The notes: a model not told the origin generated them from the sequence alone. Shown: positions 46,707 to 56,816, numbered from the stretch's first letter. The stretch is DNA of 64,000 bases from Novosphingobium sp. PC22D (GCF_002556635.1 NZ_MWMO01000001.1:724090-788089); one strand, 5' to 3'. Numbers and translations: made by a program.

Positions 46707-49700
46707 ATGTCGAAGTATCCGCGCGTCGCCGTAGCGCTTGCCACGATCCTCGCCCTCTCGGTTCCTGCGCATGCGCAGGATTCGGACCGGGGTATCGATC
46801 CCGTTGTCGAGTCCAGTCCCGTACCTTCCGCCGTCCCGGTCGCTACCGGCCCGGATGACAGCGCCGAGGTACCCTGGCTCTACCGCAACAGCGACGTTCC
46901 GCCCGACCGCGAATGGCAGTTCGGCGAGCTGGACAACGGATTGCGCTATGCGGTTCGCAAGAACGGCGTGCCCCCCGGGCAGGTCTCGATCCGCATCCGC
47001 GTGGATGCCGGATCGCTCTACGAAAAGGACGCCGAGCGGGGCTACGCGCACTTCCTCGAGCACCTCGTGTTCCGCCAGTCGAAGTACATCCCCGAAGGTG
47101 CCGCGATCGCCACCTTCCAGCGGCTCGGTGCGTCCTTCGGCAGCGACACCAACGCCGAGACGACGACGACGCAGACGGTGTTCAAGCTCGACCTTCCCGA
47201 TGCGACGCCGCAGTCGGTCGACGAGGTGATGAAGCTCGTTTCGGGCATGATCACCGCGCCCAAGCTGAGCGCGGCCAACCTCAAGTCCGACTTGCCCATC
47301 GTGCTTTCCGAAATGCGCGAGCGCGGCGGCGCGGCCAAGCGCGTGCAGGATGCGATGCAATCGACGTTCTACGCGGGACAGCCGCTCGCGGTGCGTTCGC
47401 CGATCGGGACGATCGAGACGCTAGACGCGGCGACGCCGGAGTCTGTCCGCGCCTTCTACAACCGCTGGTATCGCCCGCAGAACGTGGTGATCATCGTCGC
47501 CGGCGACGCCGAGCCCGCATTCCTCGAAGCCGAAGTCGCGAAGTGGTTCGGCGAGTGGTCGCCGCCGGGCGAGCCGGTCCCCGCCCCGAGCTTCGGCGAT
47601 CCCGTCGCGCCCGATGAAGTCGCCGCCGCAACGACGGACGATGGTGCGGCCAACGCCTTTGCCCAGACCCCCGTCGGCGAGACCAAGGTTCTGGTCGAGC
47701 CCGATCTTCCCGCTTCGGTCACTTACGCGATCCTGCGGCCCTGGCGGCAGGTGGACGATACGATCGTCTACAACCAGGGGCTCATGACGGACGCGCTCGC
47801 GCAGGCGATCATCAACCGCCGGCTCGAATCGAAGGCGCGGATGGGCGGCAGCTTCCTTACCGCGCAAGTCAACCAGGACGACGTCGCGCGCTCGGCCGAC
47901 GCCACCTTCGTGCAGGTCACGCCGCTGACCGACGACTGGCAATCCGCGCTCGAACATGTCCGCGCGGTGATCGCCGACGCGCTCGCCAACCCGCCGACGC
48001 AGGCCGAGATCGACCGCGAGGTGGCCGAACTCGATGTCGCCTTCCAGGTTCCGGTCGAGCAGCGGCGACTGCTGCCCGGCTCGAAGCTCGCCGACGATCT
48101 CGTCAATGCGCTCGACATTCGCGAGACGGTCGCCGCTCCCGACGCGGTGCTGCGCATTTTCCGCGAGTCGATTCCGCTGTTCACGCCCGAGGCGATCCTT
48201 CAGCATACCCGCGGCCTGTTCGAAGGCACGGTGACGCGCGCGGTCTTCGTCACGCCGCAGCAAGGCGTCGCCAGCGACGCGGCGTTGCGCACGGCGTTGA
48301 TCGAACCCGTCGCGCCCGACGATTCGGTGCGCCTCGCTTCGTCCGAGCCGGTCTCGTTCGATAATCTTCCCGCGGTCGGCGCGCCGGGGCAAGTTCTCGC
48401 CGCGACGCCCACCGGCCTGCTCGACATCCAGCAGATCGAGTTTGCCAACGGCGTCAAGGCGCTGCTCTGGCCGGTCCAGGAAGAACCGGGCCGCGTGACC
48501 GTGAAGGTCCGCTTCGGCGGCGGCTATCGCTCGATCGATCCCAAGGATGCGCCTTACGTCACGCTCGGCGAGATGGCGCTGGTCAGCTCGGGCGTCGCCA
48601 CGCTCGGCCAGGAAGATCTCGACCGGATTTCGACCGGCCGGAAGATGGGCTTCAAGTTCGACGTCGAGGATGCCGCGTTCCAGTTCTCTGCGGAGACGCG
48701 CCCGGCCGATCTGGCCGACCAGCTCTACCTCTTCGCCGCCAAGCTCGCCTTGCCGCGCTGGGACGAGAACCCGTTCCTGCGGGCCAAGGCGGCGGCCAAG
48801 ATCCAGTACGAGGCCTATTCCACGTCGCCGCAGGGCGTGCTCAATCGCGACCTGCAATACTACCAGCGCGGCAGGGACCCGCGCTTCGAGACGCCGACTC
48901 CGGCCGAGATCGAGAAGACCACGCCCGAAGGCTTCAAGCGGGTGTGGGAAAAGGCGCTTTCGAGCGGCCCTGTGGAAGTGCAGATCTTCGGCGACTTCGA
49001 CTTGCCCTCGACGGTCGCGGCGCTGCAGAAGACCTTCGGCGCGCTCGCGCCGCGCCAGCCTGGCGTGACGCCGACGCAGCTTGCCGAGATCAGCCAGCCC
49101 AAGCCCTCGGATTCGCCTGTCGTGCTGCGCCATCGCGGCGATCCGGACCAGGCGGCGGCCATCATCTCGTGGCCGACCGGCGGCGGGTCGATGGGTATCA
49201 CCGAATCGCGCCAGCTCGAGATCCTGACCCAACTCTTCACCAACCGGCTGCTTGATGCGGTGCGCGAGAAGCTGGGCGTGAGCTACGCGCCCTATGTCTA
49301 TTCGACCTGGCCGGTGGACCTGCAGGCGGGCGGCGCGATCACCGCGATGGCCCAGGTCGATCCCAAGAGCGTGAAAGTCTTCTTCCAGACCGCCGACGAG
49401 ATCGCGCAGGACCTCATCACCAACCCTCCGACCGCCGACGAACTCGCGCTCGTGACCGAACCGCTGCGCCAGCAGGTGACGCGCGCCGCCTCGAGCTCCG
49501 CCTTCTTCATGGGCCAGATCGAGGGCGCCACCTACGATCCGGCGCGCATCGCCTCGGTGCGCTCGGTGCTGATCGACTACACCGAGACCACGCCCGAGAA
49601 GATGCAGGCTCTCGCGGCGCGCTATCTCGGCAAGGACAACTCCTGGCGGCTGGAAGTCCTGCCGGAAGAGACGCGCGAGGCGGCGGCGTCGGACAGCCAG

Positions 49701-49727
49701 AAGGCGTCGAAGGTTTCGCTGCGCTGA
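46707..49727 (+). CDS. Periplasmic M16-family zinc metallopeptidase
   Basis: The product is 1006 residues with a signal peptide (MSKYPRVAVALATILALSVPAHA, cleavage near residue 23). The inverted zinc motif is HFLEH (H115, E118, H119); the distal glutamate is in the E-rich segment about 75 residues on (TNAETTTT). Four M16 domains in tandem give a full pitrilysin-like monomer, the second half (VTVKVRFGGGYRS) inactive. It resembles PqqL-type peptidases; substrates may be imported peptides. No ABC transporter or TonB receptor is adjacent. Confidence 0.92.
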   Translation: MSKYPRVAVALATILALSVPAHAQDSDRGIDPVVESSPVPSAVPVATGPDDSAEVPWLYRNSDVPPDREWQFGELDNGLRYAVRKNGVPPGQVSIRIRVDAGSLYEKDAERGYAHFLEHLVFRQSKYIPEGAAIATFQRLGASFGSDTNAETTTTQTVFKLDLPDATPQSVDEVMKLVSGMITAPKLSAANLKSDLPIVLSEMRERGGAAKRVQDAMQSTFYAGQPLAVRSPIGTIETLDAATPESVRAFYNRWYRPQNVVIIVAGDAEPAFLEAEVAKWFGEWSPPGEPVPAPSFGDPVAPDEVAAATTDDGAANAFAQTPVGETKVLVEPDLPASVTYAILRPWRQVDDTIVYNQGLMTDALAQAIINRRLESKARMGGSFLTAQVNQDDVARSADATFVQVTPLTDDWQSALEHVRAVIADALANPPTQAEIDREVAELDVAFQVPVEQRRLLPGSKLADDLVNALDIRETVAAPDAVLRIFRESIPLFTPEAILQHTRGLFEGTVTRAVFVTPQQGVASDAALRTALIEPVAPDDSVRLASSEPVSFDNLPAVGAPGQVLAATPTGLLDIQQIEFANGVKALLWPVQEEPGRVTVKVRFGGGYRSIDPKDAPYVTLGEMALVSSGVATLGQEDLDRISTGRKMGFKFDVEDAAFQFSAETRPADLADQLYLFAAKLALPRWDENPFLRAKAAAKIQYEAYSTSPQGVLNRDLQYYQRGRDPRFETPTPAEIEKTTPEGFKRVWEKALSSGPVEVQIFGDFDLPSTVAALQKTFGALAPRQPGVTPTQLAEISQPKPSDSPVVLRHRGDPDQAAAIISWPTGGGSMGITESRQLEILTQLFTNRLLDAVREKLGVSYAPYVYSTWPVDLQAGGAITAMAQVDPKSVKVFFQTADEIAQDLITNPPTADELALVTEPLRQQVTRAASSSAFFMGQIEGATYDPARIASVRSVLIDYTETTPEKMQALAARYLGKDNSWRLEVLPEETREAAASDSQKASKVSLR

Positions 49728-49932
49728 GCCTTGCGGCGGAGGAAGATAGGTCCAGGTCATCCCGGCCCGGACCCGGCCCCGGATGGCGAAGGGAATAGGC
49801 CTCGGCTCGCCGGGGAGCCGCGCCCGATTACACTCATCACCCCAGCGGCTTTGCAATTCTTGCTCCGGGGCGGTAAGGGGCGCGCCTTGCTTTGCGCGCC
49901 GGCGGATCAAAGAGGCGCGCGCTTTGGAGTGA

Positions 49933-51312
49933 ATGAACGTGGCGACGAACTGGACACCGGAGAGCTGGAAGACGCATGAAGCGCGGCACCTGCCCTCCTA
50001 TGGCGATGCGGCGAAGCTGAGCGAGGTTGAGGTCACGCTCGCGAAGTTCCCGCCGCTGGTGTTTGCCGGCGAGGCGCGCGATCTCAAGAAGACGCTGGGC
50101 GACGTCGCCGAGGGGCGCGGCTTTCTGCTCCAGGGCGGCGACTGCGCCGAGAGCTTCGCCGAATTCAGCGCGGACAACATTCGCGATACCTTCCGCGTGC
50201 TGCTGCAGATGGCCGTGGTCCTCACTTTCGCCAGCAAGCAGCCGGTGGTGAAGGTCGGGCGCATGGCCGGCCAGTTCGCCAAGCCGCGCTCGGCGCCGAC
50301 CGAGAGCGCGCAGGGCATGGAACTGCCGAGCTACTTCGGCGACATCATCAACGGTATCGAGTTCGAGCCCGAGACGCGGCGCAACGATCCCGAGCGGATG
50401 GTGCGCGCCTACACCCAGTCTTCGGCGACGCTCAACCTGCTGCGCGCCTTCGCGGGCGGCGGCTATGCCAACCTGCGCCAGGTGCACCAGTGGACGCTCG
50501 ACCACATCGGCAAGAGCCCCTGGGGCGAGAAGTTCTCCGTGCTGGCCGACCGGATCAGCGAGGCGCTCGACTTCATGGCCGCCTGCGGGATCGATCCCGA
50601 GACCGTGCCCCAGCTCGAGGGCACCGATTTCTACACCAGCCACGAGGCGCTGCTGCTGCCCTACGAGCAGGCGCTCACCCGCCGCGATTCGCTCACCGGC
50701 GACTGGTACGACTGCTCGGCGCACATGCTGTGGATCGGCGACCGCACCCGCTTCGACGGATCGGCGCACGTCGAGTTCCTGCGCGGAGTCGAGAACCCGA
50801 TCGGGATGAAGTGCGGTCCGAGCCTCGAGCCCGATGCGCTGCTGCGCCTGCTCGATACGCTCAATCCGCGCCGCGAGGCGGGGCGGATGACGCTGATCAG
50901 CCGCTTCGGCCATGAGAAGGTCGAGGAGGGCTTGCCCAAGCTGGTTCGCGCGGTGAAGCGCGAGGGGCACCCGGTGGTCTGGTCGTGCGATCCGATGCAT
51001 GGCAACGTCATCAAGACCGAAAGCGGCCTCAAGACGCGTCCGTTCGACCGTATCCGCGCCGAGATCGAGGGCTTCTTCGCGGTGCACCGGGCGGAAGGCA
51101 CGCACGCGGGCGGCATCCATCTCGAGATGACCGGCCAGGACGTGACCGAATGCACCGGCGGCGCCATCGCCATTACCGACGAGGCGCTCGCGGACCGCTA
51201 TCATACGCACTGCGACCCGCGTCTCAACGCGGCGCAGTCGATCGAGCTGGCGTTCCTGATTGCCGACATGCTCAACCTGGAAGCGACTCAGCGGCACAAG
51301 CAGGCGGCCTGA
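49933..51312 (+). CDS. 3-Deoxy-7-phosphoheptulonate synthase, class II
   Basis: The first enzyme of the shikimate pathway, condensing PEP and erythrose-4-phosphate. The 459-residue protein is the plant/mycobacterium-like class II form: [40 protein letters not shown], and [11 protein letters not shown] are visible. It is the usual DAHP synthase type in alphaproteobacteria. GGAGTG precedes the start. It is followed by a hairpin and egtB. Confidence 0.96.
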   Translation: MNVATNWTPESWKTHEARHLPSYGDAAKLSEVEVTLAKFPPLVFAGEARDLKKTLGDVAEGRGFLLQGGDCAESFAEFSADNIRDTFRVLLQMAVVLTFASKQPVVKVGRMAGQFAKPRSAPTESAQGMELPSYFGDIINGIEFEPETRRNDPERMVRAYTQSSATLNLLRAFAGGGYANLRQVHQWTLDHIGKSPWGEKFSVLADRISEALDFMAACGIDPETVPQLEGTDFYTSHEALLLPYEQALTRRDSLTGDWYDCSAHMLWIGDRTRFDGSAHVEFLRGVENPIGMKCGPSLEPDALLRLLDTLNPRREAGRMTLISRFGHEKVEEGLPKLVRAVKREGHPVVWSCDPMHGNVIKTESGLKTRPFDRIRAEIEGFFAVHRAEGTHAGGIHLEMTGQDVTECTGGAIAITDEALADRYHTHCDPRLNAAQSIELAFLIADMLNLEATQRHKQAA

Positions 51313-51333
51313 CGCGGTTGCCTGCGCCGATCT

Positions 51334-51363
51334 CCCGAATATGCCTCTCGGGGCATATTCGGG
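51334..51363 (+). repeat. Perfect inverted repeat between DAHP synthase and egtB
   Basis: CCCGAATATGCC and GGCATATTCGGG (12-base perfect arms) enclose six bases. A third partial copy GGGCATA follows at once. No T-run is present, so it is either a weak terminator for the upstream gene or a protein-binding site before egtB. Confidence 0.6.
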
Positions 51364-51416
51364 CATAAGTCGCATTTCGGGGGGAGCATTGCCGCGGGCC
51401 ATGCGTTACCCTGCGC

Positions 51417-52664
51417 ATGAACTTGGCGACAATGCGTATCGAACCGGTGGTGGGGGCGGGCTTGCGGGAGCAGTTCCACGAAGTCCGAAGGCTAAGCGAG
51501 GCGCTTGTTGCGCCCCTTTCCGATGCCGATGCGACAATCCAGTCAATGACCGATGCTTCGCCCGCCAAGTGGCACCTCGCGCATACGACCTGGTTTTTCG
51601 AGACATTTTTGTTGCGTGATCATCGCGACGATTATCAATTGTTTAGTGATGACTGGCCGTTTCTGTTCAATTCCTATTACGAGGCCGAGGGACCGCGCCA
51701 TGCGCGGCCCGAGCGCGGCATGCTCTCGCGGCCCTCGCTGGACGAAGTGCGCGACTATCGCGCCCGCGTCGACGCGGCGATGGAACCGCTGTTCGGCAGA
51801 CCCGAACTCGTCGGCCTGATCGAACTGGGCCTCAATCACGAACAGCAGCACCAGGAGCTGCTGCTCACGGACATCAAGCACGCCTTCTCGCGCAATCCGC
51901 TGGGCCCGGCCTATCGCGAGGCCGGGGGCGGCGCGGCCCCTTCCGCCGACGGGATCGGCTGGCGCGAGCATCCGGGCGGGATCGCGCAGGTCGGCCACGG
52001 CGGCAACGGCTTCGCTTTCGACAACGAAGGCCCGCGCCACCGCGTGCTGTTCGAACCCTTCGCGCTCGCCGACCGACTCGTGACCAATCGCGAATGGGCC
52101 GACTTCGTCGAGGACGGCGGATATCGGGCTGCATCGTTGTGGCTTTCGGACGGATGGAGCTGGGTCAAGCAGGACTCTCGCGAAGCGCCGCTATACTGGC
52201 GCGATGACGAGGAATTCACGCTGGGCGGCTGGCGCAGCCGCGACGATGACGCGCCCGTGACCCACATCTCGTACTACGAGGCCGATGCCTACGCGACCTG
52301 GGCCGGGTATCGCCTGCCCACCGAGCACGAGTGGGAGGTGATGGCGCAGGGCGAAGATGCCGACGAGGGGTGCCAGCTCGACGATCCCGAAGAGGCGGAC
52401 AGCTTCGCGCATCCGCGCGGCTCTGCCGGACTGTTCGGCGATTGCTGGCAATGGACCCGCTCAGCGTACCTGCCGTACCCGCGCTTTCGCGCGGCCGACG
52501 GCGCGGTCGGCGAATACAACGGCAAGTTCATGAGCGGCCAGTCGGTGCTCAAGGGCGCGAGCTGCGCCACGCCGCGCGGCCACTCGCGCGCGTCGTATCG
52601 CAACTTCTTCTATCCGCAACAGCGCTGGCAGTTCACCGGCCTGCGGCTCGCAAGGGATCTTTGA
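51417..52664 (+). CDS. egtB: Ergothioneine biosynthesis protein EgtB
   Basis: A non-haem iron enzyme that joins a thiol donor to hercynine and forms a sulfoxide. The 415-residue protein has an N-terminal DinB-like domain with H53 (KWHLAHTTWFFETF), H141 and H145 (LNHEQQHQELLLTDI), the iron ligands, and a C-terminal FGE-sulfatase domain (ISYYEADAYATWAGYRLPTEHEWE). It is followed by egtD after two bases. egtA, egtC and egtE are not nearby. Confidence 0.94.
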   Translation: MNLATMRIEPVVGAGLREQFHEVRRLSEALVAPLSDADATIQSMTDASPAKWHLAHTTWFFETFLLRDHRDDYQLFSDDWPFLFNSYYEAEGPRHARPERGMLSRPSLDEVRDYRARVDAAMEPLFGRPELVGLIELGLNHEQQHQELLLTDIKHAFSRNPLGPAYREAGGGAAPSADGIGWREHPGGIAQVGHGGNGFAFDNEGPRHRVLFEPFALADRLVTNREWADFVEDGGYRAASLWLSDGWSWVKQDSREAPLYWRDDEEFTLGGWRSRDDDAPVTHISYYEADAYATWAGYRLPTEHEWEVMAQGEDADEGCQLDDPEEADSFAHPRGSAGLFGDCWQWTRSAYLPYPRFRAADGAVGEYNGKFMSGQSVLKGASCATPRGHSRASYRNFFYPQQRWQFTGLRLARDL

Positions 52665-52666
52665 TC

Positions 52667-53653
52667 ATGGCCACGGCCGCAAGCCGCCGCGATTTCGAAT
52701 TTCGCGCGAACAGCCTCGAATGCCGCTTCCGCGACGACGTGCTCGCCGGGCTCGGGCAGGAGCGCAAGGCGATCCCGGCGCGCTGGTTCTACGACACGCG
52801 CGGCAGCGAGATTTTCGAGGAGATCACGCAGCTTCCCGAGTACTATCCCACGCGCGCCGAAGTGGCGACGCTCGAACAGCACGGCGGTGAACTGGGCGAG
52901 GCGATCGGGCCGGATCGGATCGTCGTCGAGTTCGGCGCGGGAAGCGCCACCAAGACGCCGCTACTGCTCGATCGCATCGCCCCCAGCGCCTATGTTCCGA
53001 TCGACATCGCGGGCGAGTTCCTGCGGCAATCCTGCGCCGCGCTGGCAGAGAGCTATCCCGATCTGCCGATCTTTCCGATCGAGGCGGATTTTACCCGCGC
53101 GACGCCGATCCCGTCCGAACTGCTCGGCCACGAGCGCCTCGGCTTCTTTCCGGGATCGACCATCGGCAACCTCGAACCGCGCGCCGCGGTCGATCTCCTG
53201 CGCGAAATGCGCGCGACGCTCGGCGACGGCAGCCTGCTGCTGATCGGCATGGACCGGATCAAGGCGCCCGGAACGCTGCTGGCCGCCTACGACGACGCCG
53301 CCGGGGTCACCGCTCGGTTCAACCTCAACCTCGCGCGGCGGATCAACGACGAACTCGACGGGACGATTCCGCTCGACGCGCTCGTTCATCGCGCGGTGTG
53401 GAACGAGGATCGGGCGCGGATCGAAATGCACCTTGAAGCCACGCGCGACATCAGTTTCCATGTCTGCGCGCGCTATTTCACCCTGCTCGCGGGCGAGACG
53501 ATCCATACAGAGAACAGCCACAAGTACGATGAGGCGGGCGCCCGCACGCTGCTCCTCGCCGGCGGCTGGGAGCCGACCCATTTCTACAGCGATCGCGACA
53601 ATCGCTTCATGGTCGTCCTCGCCCGGGCGATAGAGACGGCGATCACGCCCTGA
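52667..53653 (+). CDS. egtD: L-histidine N-alpha-methyltransferase EgtD
   Basis: It trimethylates histidine to hercynine using SAM, the first step of ergothioneine synthesis. The 328-residue protein shows ARWFYDTRGSEIFEEITQLPEYYPTR, SAM loop VEFGAGSATKT, FFPGSTIGNLEP and the C-terminal HTENSHKYDEAG typical of EgtD. AAGGGAT precedes the start. Paired with egtB it makes the two core enzymes of the pathway. Confidence 0.95.
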   Translation: MATAASRRDFEFRANSLECRFRDDVLAGLGQERKAIPARWFYDTRGSEIFEEITQLPEYYPTRAEVATLEQHGGELGEAIGPDRIVVEFGAGSATKTPLLLDRIAPSAYVPIDIAGEFLRQSCAALAESYPDLPIFPIEADFTRATPIPSELLGHERLGFFPGSTIGNLEPRAAVDLLREMRATLGDGSLLLIGMDRIKAPGTLLAAYDDAAGVTARFNLNLARRINDELDGTIPLDALVHRAVWNEDRARIEMHLEATRDISFHVCARYFTLLAGETIHTENSHKYDEAGARTLLLAGGWEPTHFYSDRDNRFMVVLARAIETAITP

Positions 53654-53757
53654 TCGCTTGACCGCCGCGCGCCTCGGCCGCGATGTCCCGAACGAGAGGA
53701 CTTGGCGGGGAGCGAGGCGGACATGGACACGGACGGCAGCATCGCGCGGGCACGGCC

Positions 53758-54507
53758 ATGAGCGATGCGTTCGATCTCGCGGGCCGCGTCGCGCTGGTGA
53801 CCGGCGGTGCGAGCGGTATCGGCGCGGGCATCTGCGAGGTGTTGAGCGAGGCGGGCGCGAAAGTCGTCATCGCCGACCGCGACGAGGGCGGCGCGCGCGC
53901 GCGGATCGAGGCGGGGGCCGCTCACGACTTCGTCGCCATGGACCTCGCCGACGAGGCGTCGGTCGTCTCGGCCTGCGCGCAGGCGGTCGCGCGCCATGGC
54001 GTACCCTGGCTGCTGGTCAACAACGCCGGGTTGCAGGACCGCGAGATGTTGCTCGAAGGCACCGTCGCGCACTGGGATCGGATCGCCGCGGTCAACGCGC
54101 GCGGGCCGTTCCTCACGATGCGCGAGATTGGACGGGCCATGGTCGAGGGCGGCCAGGGCGGGCGCATCGTCAACTGCGCCTCCTCGAGCCTTGCCGGACA
54201 GTTCGTCGGCGGGCTCACCGCCTATATGGCGAGCAAGGGTGGGCTCGCGGCGATGACCACGGCCGCCGCCTTCGAGCTGGCCGCGCACGGCATCACGGTC
54301 AACACCGTGCTGCCGGGCGGGGTCGGCACGCCGGGCGCGATCGGCGCGAATGGACCGCCGCCCGAGGGGCCGGGAAACCGCAAGCCGCCGCTCGGCTATT
54401 GCACGCCGCGCGACATTGCCGGCGCCGTGCTCTATTTCGCCAGTCCTGCCGCGCGGCTGGTGACCAACCAGGCGCTTTGCGTCGACGGTGGCTTCACCGT
54501 CACCTGA
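53758..54507 (+). CDS. SDR-family oxidoreductase
   Basis: A 249-residue classical SDR. NAD(P) loop TGGASGIG, VNNAGLQD, the catalytic serine in CASSSLAG, and tyrosine and lysine in AYMASKGG are complete. It has no close resemblance to the two HSD10-like paralogues in this window. The substrate is unknown. An ATG far upstream in frame is less likely than the start at MSDAFDLAG. It is convergent with the next SDR gene. Confidence 0.9.
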   Translation: MSDAFDLAGRVALVTGGASGIGAGICEVLSEAGAKVVIADRDEGGARARIEAGAAHDFVAMDLADEASVVSACAQAVARHGVPWLLVNNAGLQDREMLLEGTVAHWDRIAAVNARGPFLTMREIGRAMVEGGQGGRIVNCASSSLAGQFVGGLTAYMASKGGLAAMTTAAAFELAAHGITVNTVLPGGVGTPGAIGANGPPPEGPGNRKPPLGYCTPRDIAGAVLYFASPAARLVTNQALCVDGGFTVT

Positions 54508-54529
54508 GGCGGCGTGATCGGACGCGAAA

Positions 54530-54555
54530 AGGGCCGCACCTCGCGGTACGGCCCT
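54530..54555. terminator. Terminator-like hairpin between convergent SDR genes
   Basis: AGGGCCGCACC and GGTACGGCCCT pair with one mismatch around TCGC. The leftward side continues TTTCGCG; the rightward side has no T-run. It probably serves the leftward gene. Confidence 0.5.
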
Positions 54556-54582
54556 CCAGCGGTTCCATCGGGTTTTGAAAAA

Positions 54583-55377
54583 CTATTTCGGCGGCATCCG
54601 GATCGCACCGTCTAGGCGGATGCACTGGCCGTTGAAATAGGTGTTGCGCGACAGCTCCATGACCAGCGAGGCGAATTCCTCGGGATTGCCGAGGCGCTTG
54701 GGGAAGGGCACGGCCTTGCCCAGACCCTCGAACACGGCCTCGTTCATTTCCTTGACCTTGAGCATCGGCGGTGTCGCGAAAGTGCCCGGCAGGATCGCGT
54801 TGACGCGGATGCCGAGGTCCATGAGGTCGCGCGCCATCGGCAGGACCATGGCGTTCACCGCGCCCTTGCCGCCGCCGTAGGCGACCTGCCCGATCTGGCC
54901 GTCCTGCGAGGCGGCCGAGGAAGTGAAGATGATGCAACCGCGCTCGCCGTCCTCGTTGAGCGGATCGGCATTCGCCATGCCGAGCGCGGCGATCGAGGCG
55001 ATGCGATAGCTGGCGGTGAAGATGCCTTCGGCCGAACGCGCGATCTGCTCGGTCGCGGTGCGCTTGTAGGCGCCGGTCTTCTTATCGAACGAGACGGTCT
55101 TGCCGCCGCCCGCGACCACCGCGCAGTGAACGACGATGCGTTCCTGTCCATGCGCCTCGCGCGCCTTGGCGAAGCCGGCCTCGCAGCTTTCCTCGTCGAG
55201 GATGTTGACGTTGCAGAAGACGCCGCCGATTTCCTTGGCGAAGGCCTCTCCGGCCTCCTCGCTGATATCGAAGATGGCGACCTTGACGCCCGCGTCGGCG
55301 AGCGCCTTTGCGCTGGCGCGGCCGAGGCCCGAGGCGCCGCCGGTCACGACGGCTGCGATGGTGTTGTCGATCTTCAT
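54583..55377 (-). CDS. SDR oxidoreductase, divergent paralogue of the 25143 gene
   Basis: A 264-residue protein that is clearly homologous to the SDR at 25143-25928 (shared KIDNTIAAVVTGGASGLG-like opening, KVAIFDISEEAGE, AKEIGGVFC, PLNEDGERG and the identical ending RLDGAIRMPP). Tyr and Lys of the active site remain (QVAYGGGKGA). The cofactor region has HCAV instead of NCAG and the helix-4 asparagine segment (AINLVGT) is replaced by a shifted SAEGIFTASY. The activity may differ. The start was set by GGAGG six bases before MKIDN. Confidence 0.88.
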   Translation of the reverse strand: MKIDNTIAAVVTGGASGLGRASAKALADAGVKVAIFDISEEAGEAFAKEIGGVFCNVNILDEESCEAGFAKAREAHGQERIVVHCAVVAGGGKTVSFDKKTGAYKRTATEQIARSAEGIFTASYRIASIAALGMANADPLNEDGERGCIIFTSSAASQDGQIGQVAYGGGKGAVNAMVLPMARDLMDLGIRVNAILPGTFATPPMLKVKEMNEAVFEGLGKAVPFPKRLGNPEEFASLVMELSRNTYFNGQCIRLDGAIRMPPK

Positions 55378-55611
55378 GGGCATCCTCCGGCCATTTCGCG
55401 ATTCGCGTTTGCCGGGTCTGGCTAGCCAAACCGGCCCTGCATGTCGAAACGCTGGTGGTCCGCGCCATGCAAGTATCGCCCGAGCGGACTGCTGTACTGC
55501 ACGCGCAATCGGGCTTGCACCTCCTGCCGAGCGCCTTGCGCATCCGGACGAGAGCGCCTTGGATGGCTTTCGACAATGGCATGGTCATCCGATGACCGGG
55601 AGAGAACTGCA

Positions 55612-56790
55612 ATGGCTGAAGGCGACGTCACCCTCGATACCAGCGATGTCGACAAGTGGATCGGCAAGCCGATCGTATTCGCCGAGTTCTGGGACCCTTG
55701 CAGCGCCACCGACATCCGCCGCTGGGTCCAGGCGATGGACTACGCCAATCCGCTCCACTGGGATGAGGTCTTCGCCCGCGATTCGAAGTTCGGCGGGATC
55801 GTCGCGCCGCAGAGCTTCACCGTGGCGATGGACTACGGGCACGGCTGCCATCCTTCGTGCGTCGGCAAGATTCCGGGCTCGCACCTGATCTTTGCGGGCG
55901 AGGAGTGGTGGTTCTACGGCAATCCGATCCGCCCCGGCGACAAGCTGACGCAGGAACGCATGTTCGCCGGCTACAAGGTCACCGACACGGCCTTTGCCGG
56001 CCCGACGATGTTCGCGGACGGCGATACCGTCCACCGCAATCAGCACGGCGCGCTCGTCGCCAAGGAGCGGGCGACCTCGATCCGCTACCTCGTGGAAGAA
56101 GCCGCCAAGCGCAAGGTCTACGACAAGGGCAACGCGCCGCCCAAGCTGTGGACCCGCGCCGAGCTGGAGGAAGTGAACGCGTTGCGCCTCCAGTGGATCA
56201 AGTCGAACCGCGACGGGATTTCGCCGCGCTTTGCCGACGTGAAGGTCGGCGATACGCTGCCGACCCGCGTGATCGGCCCGCACAGCCGCGTGACCTTCGC
56301 GCTCGAATGCCGGGCGCACAAGCAGAACATCTGGGGCACCTGGCGCTGGAATCCGCCCGAGGGCATCCATGATCCGGCGACCGAGGACGCGGGTTTCGGT
56401 TCGGACATGAGCTACGACTTCGAGGCGCGCAAGATCGACCCGCGCCACGGCGACGGCCTGTTCCATGGGCCGAGTTCGGGCCATATCAATGCCGAGAAGG
56501 GTGAGAAGGTCGGCATGGGCGGTGTCTACGGTTACGGCTCGTCGATGAACGCCTGGCACCTCGATACGGTCGCCTACTGGGCCGGGCACGAGGGCTACAT
56601 CTGGCATTCCAAGACGCAGTTCCGCTCGCCCGCGTTCGAGGGTGACGTGACCTACATCGACGGCGAGGTGATCGACAAGCAGGAGACCTCGCCATACGGC
56701 ATGCCCGTCGTCACGGTGCAGACCAAGATGACGACGCAGGAGGGTTCGACCATCCTCAAGGGGACGGCGCAAGTCTCGCTGCCGCGCTGA
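55612..56790 (+). CDS. MaoC-family double-hotdog hydratase/dehydratase
   Basis: A 392-residue protein with two hotdog units. The N-terminal FAS1-like dehydratase region contains MDYANPLHWDEVFARDSKFGG, with the Asp/His pattern of MaoC R-hydratases. The C-terminal half (about 230-392) is a second hotdog domain (GSSMNAWHLDTVAYWAGHEG). Such proteins hydrate enoyl-CoA intermediates of steroid, terpene or polyketide-like breakdown. GGGAGAG precedes the start. An NTF2-like gene follows after 26 bases. Confidence 0.86.
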   Translation: MAEGDVTLDTSDVDKWIGKPIVFAEFWDPCSATDIRRWVQAMDYANPLHWDEVFARDSKFGGIVAPQSFTVAMDYGHGCHPSCVGKIPGSHLIFAGEEWWFYGNPIRPGDKLTQERMFAGYKVTDTAFAGPTMFADGDTVHRNQHGALVAKERATSIRYLVEEAAKRKVYDKGNAPPKLWTRAELEEVNALRLQWIKSNRDGISPRFADVKVGDTLPTRVIGPHSRVTFALECRAHKQNIWGTWRWNPPEGIHDPATEDAGFGSDMSYDFEARKIDPRHGDGLFHGPSSGHINAEKGEKVGMGGVYGYGSSMNAWHLDTVAYWAGHEGYIWHSKTQFRSPAFEGDVTYIDGEVIDKQETSPYGMPVVTVQTKMTTQEGSTILKGTAQVSLPR

Positions 56791-56816
56791 CCGGCCGGAC
56801 GGAACGGGAGCAGGAC

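Noticed and set aside
47421..49910. Long minus-strand open frame opposite the M16 protease
   Set aside because: Antisense shadow of a confidently identified gene; Arg/Leu/Asp-rich product with no domain pattern.
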